A stretch of 15,646 nucleotides of DNA from an uncultured Methylophilus sp. (GTDB lineage Bacteria > Pseudomonadota > Gammaproteobacteria > Burkholderiales > Methylophilaceae). The notes beneath the pieces were generated by a model, which had not been told where the DNA came from, did no database searches, and saw only the letters and a program-made list of their open reading frames with translations. The translations under genes were made by a program, and so were the position numbers. Positions 13,581 to 15,646 of the stretch are shown here, one piece after another (the stretch's first letter is position 1; every line of letters begins with the position of its first letter). The stretch is taken from NCBI GenBank assembly GCA_936943315.1, contig CAKZJM010000164.1, forward strand, positions 1 through 15,646. The letters are read 5' to 3'.

Positions 13581-14198
13581 CTAACTCTGATTATGAGTGT
13601 TGTAGTTAGTATCAACAATGAACGAGCGCATTAGTAGACTATCCAGAATATTACTCGCCGGAATTTCCTTAAGAATTCCTGATCGTTCCAAAATTCGCCA
13701 AGGCGCCACCATAAGTTTCTTGGTGTAGTAAATACATATTCCCCAAATAATGAATATCATTCCAAGGGCTATAAGAGCTCTCCATGGTGATGCTTGTGCA
13801 ACGCTGATTGAGAATATATTCAATCCACAAATAAAGCTGACAATTACTAAAAGAACGAATCCAAGAATGGGGGATACCCTATCTGGTGTCGCTAACACTT
13901 CTTGCTGTTTAATTCTGATTTGACCTGAGCCAAGCAATGCTTTGACTTCCGGGTCAGTTAAGTTATATCGACTCTTGATGGCAATTATTTTGGAGCGTAC
14001 AGTTGCATTAGCAGTCAATCCAAAACGATACTTGAACATTCGTTGATTCATAGCTGCTACCCTGTCCAGGTCATCATCTGAACGAGTTGACATGTACACC
14101 CTCATGGATGATGCTAAGTTAAACTCATAATAATCTCGGTTAGCATTTCTTTGCTGATCAGCGATATTGATGTTTGTATTATTAGCTTGATTGGTCAT
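13581..14198 (-). CDS. Two-TM membrane protein with N-terminal QRNAxRDYYE motif
   Basis: 205 residues from the ATG at 14198 (AAGAG 11 nt upstream). A GTG at 14210 would add four residues but overlaps the Shine-Dalgarno. Order: an Asn-rich N-terminus with N-I-N-I-A-D-Q-Q-R-N-A-N-R-D-Y-Y-E (9-25); a charged helical region (about 40-105) including VKALLGSGQIRI; two membrane helices (about 108-131 and 139-158) with a short loop; and a 45-residue C-terminal tail. Both ends are probably cytoplasmic. The N-terminal motif repeats the C-terminus of the repressor encoded 30 nt upstream. I recognise no family. Position beside a phage-type repressor would suit a superinfection-exclusion or membrane effector protein (inference). 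Confidence 0.7.
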   Translation of the reverse strand: MTNQANNTNINIADQQRNANRDYYEFNLASSMRVYMSTRSDDDLDRVAAMNQRMFKYRFGLTANATVRSKIIAIKSRYNLTDPEVKALLGSGQIRIKQQEVLATPDRVSPILGFVLLVIVSFICGLNIFSISVAQASPWRALIALGMIFIIWGICIYYTKKLMVAPWRILERSGILKEIPASNILDSLLMRSFIVDTNYNTHNQS

Positions 14199-14228
14199 AA
14201 TAAATATCACTCTTATGAGACTGAATAA

Positions 14229-14882
14229 CTACCCTTCGTAGTAGTCTCTTCCAGCATTACGTTGATTAGAGCTTATGTTGAAGTTAAGAGATATCGGTCG
14301 GGTTTGGGTTAATAAATTTATTGGATCTTTAGGGGTTCTGGATTCAAAATAGGCCGCAGCAGATGCCATGATATTGCGCTGACGCAATGTTTCATCAGTC
14401 ACCAAATGTCCATTGTAAAGCTCAATCGATAAGCCAAAATCCTCAACTTCATGCTCAACATTATCCAGAAATTTTTTAATTTCAGAATCAGCTACAGCCT
14501 CATTGAGCTTGTTATTTTGAATAAGCAACATGATGGATTTTGCGGCTACATCCTTCTCTAAGATAGCCTTTCTAGCAATTGATATTTGAAGTTGAATCAT
14601 CCGCAGTAATGGAATATCAATCTGTGTTTCACCTTTTAAAGTGCCTTCACCAGTAAGTAGCCAATCTATTGAAATGCCAAATTCGATTTTTATGGCGTAG
14701 AGGAATTCTGCTCCTGGCTTTTTAATACCTCTTATAACGTCGCTTACAAAACCTTGCGAAACCTTAAGCCTCCGGGCAAATTCGGCCTGACTCAGTCCAA
14801 TCATTGCTAGCAATGAAGACAGTCTGGTCCCTAAGCTATCCAGATTAGAGGTAGGGGTTAAATCGATGTCTTGATTATTCAT
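14229..14882 (-). CDS. CI-like HTH repressor with C-terminal QRNAGRDYYE tag, no S24 domain
   Basis: 217 residues. An N-terminal phage-repressor HTH (about 16-80) reads GTRLSSLLAMIGLSQAEFAR, then VSQGFVSDVIRGIKKPGAEF and ISIDWLLTGEG, the last typical of the CI-repressor HTH family. Residues 90-190 are helical, with no LexA-type peptidase (no Ser/Lys dyad), so RecA-driven self-cleavage is not expected. The last 20 residues carry N-F-N-I-S-S-N-Q-R-N-A-G-R-D-Y-Y-E-G. It is first gene of an operon with the membrane protein and diverges from the Ner-like gene across an inverted repeat. Probable role: master repressor of the element's early genes. There is no Shine-Dalgarno before its ATG. Confidence 0.8.
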   Translation of the reverse strand: MNNQDIDLTPTSNLDSLGTRLSSLLAMIGLSQAEFARRLKVSQGFVSDVIRGIKKPGAEFLYAIKIEFGISIDWLLTGEGTLKGETQIDIPLLRMIQLQISIARKAILEKDVAAKSIMLLIQNNKLNEAVADSEIKKFLDNVEHEVEDFGLSIELYNGHLVTDETLRQRNIMASAAAYFESRTPKDPINLLTQTRPISLNFNISSNQRNAGRDYYEG

Positions 14883-14903
14883 ATCGGTATAAGATATATT
14901 ATG

Positions 14904-14941
14904 CTATCTCTTAAGTTATAGAAAATACTCAATAGAGATAG
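14904..14941. promoter_or_regulatory. Inverted repeat in the repressor/Ner divergent region, candidate operator
   Basis: CTATCTCT (14904-14911) and AGAGATAG (14934-14941) are perfect 8-bp arms 22 bp apart. They lie in the AT-rich space between the two divergent HTH genes, where a CI/Ner switch would bind. The 30-bp centre-to-centre distance is about three helical turns. I could not place convincing -35/-10 pairs. Confidence 0.45.
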
Positions 14942-14976
14942 ATTACTCTTTAATTTACGCTGTGTCATCACTAATC

Positions 14977-15264
14977 ATGGATGGAATTGAAATCAACTAT
15001 CGCCTTCGCAAGCTTGGAATGAGCCAAGCGAAAATTGCACGAACCCTCGGCGTCGCCAGTGGTGTAGTGAGCAATGTGATCCATGATCGAACAACGGCTT
15101 ATGCTGTAGCAAGCCATATCGCACAGTTATTACAGTGTGAAATTGAGGAACTGTGGCCCACACGCTATGTTTTTAAACCAAGAAAAACGACAACTCAGAA
15201 TGATGGGAAAAACACGTGCGTGTTATTGGAAGGAGAAATGAAATGCCTTAATCATCACGATTGA
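14977..15264 (+). CDS. Ner/Nlp-like winged HTH regulator
   Basis: 95 residues from the ATG at 14977; a GTG at 14962 would add five residues. Neither start has a Shine-Dalgarno, and the family's usual start near an I-x-x-x-L helix favours the ATG. The pattern INYRLRKLGMSQAKIARTLG, VVSNVIHDRTTAYAVASHIA, then EELWPTRYV matches phage Mu Ner and the Nlp/SfsB group. Ner proteins act as early negative regulators that shut down repressor and early transcription. The last 25 residues are hydrophilic and not part of the domain. Divergent from a CI-like repressor and upstream of a transposase, it has the position of ner in Mu-like elements. Confidence 0.75.
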   Translation: MDGIEINYRLRKLGMSQAKIARTLGVASGVVSNVIHDRTTAYAVASHIAQLLQCEIEELWPTRYVFKPRKTTTQNDGKNTCVLLEGEMKCLNHHD

Positions 15265-15280
15265 TTCAATATGGGCCCAT

Positions 15281-15341
15281 AAACGCAAAACCCGAGGATT
15301 CCGGCCTCGGGTTGCGAACTGCTATCAAGTAATCCACTTGA
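15281..15341 (-). ncRNA. Candidate ~60-nt small RNA antisense to the transposase leader
   Basis: Minus strand. A near-consensus promoter (15376-15348) would start RNA at about 15341. The transcript folds into TCAAGT-GGATT-ACTTGA (15341-15325) and then a GC-rich stem AACCCGAGG...CCTCGGGTT followed by TTGCGTTT, an intrinsic terminator (to about 15281). Promoter, two hairpins and terminator are packed with no ORF between them. If the transposase is transcribed from the ner promoter, this RNA is complementary to that mRNA between ner and the transposase start, as antisense controllers of transposition are. Confidence 0.5.
15289..15313 (-). terminator. Intrinsic terminator between ner-like gene and transposase
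   Basis: AACCCGAGG (15289-15297) and CCTCGGGTT (15305-15313) form a perfect 9-bp GC-rich stem with a 7-nt loop. The U-rich tract (TTTTGCGTTT) is on the minus-strand side, so it ends leftward transcription best; it may also weaken rightward read-through from the ner-like gene. Confidence 0.65.
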
Positions 15342-15347
15342 ACCCGT

Positions 15348-15376
15348 AGTATCTGCGCCGCGCATGAAGATGTCAA
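15348..15376 (-). promoter_or_regulatory. Strong sigma70-like promoter, leftward
   Basis: TTGACA (15376-15371), a 17-bp spacer, then GATACT (15353-15348): a perfect -35 and a 4-of-6 -10 at ideal spacing. No protein gene begins downstream within reach, only the hairpin and terminator unit. Confidence 0.55.
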
Positions 15377-15415
15377 GTCATGTGCGATGGGCTTTTTCAT
15401 CCCTACTATTCAAAA

Positions 15416-15444
15416 GACCAAGTAAATGTTAAATGCACTTGGTC
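15416..15444 (+). promoter_or_regulatory. Hairpin just upstream of the transposase ribosome site
   Basis: GACCAAGT (15416-15423) and ACTTGGTC (15437-15444) are perfect 8-bp arms with a 13-nt loop, ending 6 nt before AAGGAG. It could be a translational control stem in the transposase leader or a dyad operator. Confidence 0.45.
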
Positions 15445-15466
15445 TGTTTAAAGGAGAAAATCCCTT

Positions 15467-15646
15467 ATGCGGATTCCCATGCGTTTGCAGCGCGAAATCG
15501 CACGTTTGCATTTCCATACCCCTGAACAATCGTCACGCGCAATCGGTCGCGTTATTGGGGTATCTCCCAATACAGTTACGCGGATCATTAATGCCATCAA
15601 GAGTAGCAACATAAGCTCTGAAGAATTAACTCACTTAGACGATGAT
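15467..15646 (+). CDS. Transposase N-terminal fragment, IS21 IstA-like or transposable-phage type (3' end outside window)
   Basis: 60 codons are visible. The ATG at 15467 has AAGGAG 10 nt upstream; a second in-frame ATG is at 15479. The sequence MRLQREIARLHFHTPEQSSR, AIGRVIGVSPNTVTRIINAI, then SSEELTHLDDD has the shape of the N-terminal HTH of IstA-type transposases: an R-x2-R-E-I-x-R-L-type helix, a second helix with V-S-x-x-T-V, and a D-rich linker before the DDE domain. No catalytic residue is inside the window, so the family is inferred from the HTH and from position after a Ner-like gene. No terminal inverted repeats of an IS21 element are seen nearby, which favours a larger phage-like element. 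Confidence 0.6.
   Translation, partial: MRIPMRLQREIARLHFHTPEQSSRAIGRVIGVSPNTVTRIINAIKSSNISSEELTHLDDD

Noticed and set aside
14229..14882. LexA/CI-type self-cleavage domain in the repressor
   Set aside because: No Ala/Cys-Gly cleavage site, catalytic Ser or Lys motif is present after the HTH.
15266..15400. 44-aa minus-strand ORF overlapping the small-RNA unit
   Set aside because: Its start lies upstream of the promoter's own start point, so the transcript could not encode it, and it has no ribosome site.
15426..15614. 62-aa plus-strand ORF at the right end
   Set aside because: Wrong frame relative to the transposase HTH, and its start lies within the hairpin at 15416-15444.
1..15646. CRISPR arrays, tRNA or rRNA genes
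   Set aside because: I saw no regularly spaced repeats beyond the two-copy repeats listed, no cloverleaf and no rRNA-like conserved blocks.

Overview
The window looks like an accessory region of a Gram-negative, probably betaproteobacterial chromosome of moderate G+C. This is an inference from the CzcI/CzcB/CzcA layout, a Tat-exported superoxide dismutase beside chrA, and the UmuD, HipA and Ner-type proteins; no rRNA, tRNA or housekeeping gene is present to settle the taxonomy. The stretch from about 2.7 to 3.95 kb is visibly richer in A+T than the metal-resistance genes.

Layout. (1) 1-1.1 kb: the 5' part of a UmuD-like SOS self-cleaving protein (minus strand, running off the left edge), divergent from a DUF6933-like gene whose real start is probably a CTG codon upstream of the first TTG/ATG-type start. 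(2) 1.3-2.2 kb: a decayed hipBA toxin-antitoxin locus, in which hipB carries an in-frame stop and hipA is cut off before its kinase domain at a tandem 21-bp repeat. (3) 2.35-2.7 kb: a two-gene operon for small proteins, ending in a strong hairpin. (4) 2.8-4.8 kb: two unknown minus-strand genes divergent from a small XRE regulator, followed by a convergent McrA-like HNH nuclease; this resembles a defence or addiction module.

(5) 5.0-13.3 kb: a metal and oxyanion resistance island. It holds a DMT transporter with a 62-residue histidine-rich tail, chrA plus a Tat-type Fe/Mn SOD (ChrC-like) behind a structured RNA leader, and, divergent from these, czcI-like, a 40-aa ORF, czcB and czcA. No outer-membrane czcC is present. 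ChrA would export chromate, the SOD would deal with the superoxide chromate generates outside the cytoplasm, and CzcBA would pump divalent cations.

(6) 13.4-15.65 kb: a boundary holding a 37-bp scrap of a chrA gene fused to an unrelated reading frame, then what looks like the early control region of a transposable prophage or large transposon. It has a CI-like HTH repressor and a two-TM membrane protein (minus strand), a Ner/Nlp-like regulator and the beginning of an IstA-like transposase (plus strand). The most interesting observations here are a 17-residue motif shared by the C-terminus of the repressor and the N-terminus of the membrane protein, written with different synonymous codons in the two genes, and a compact promoter-hairpin-terminator unit for an RNA antisense to the transposase leader.
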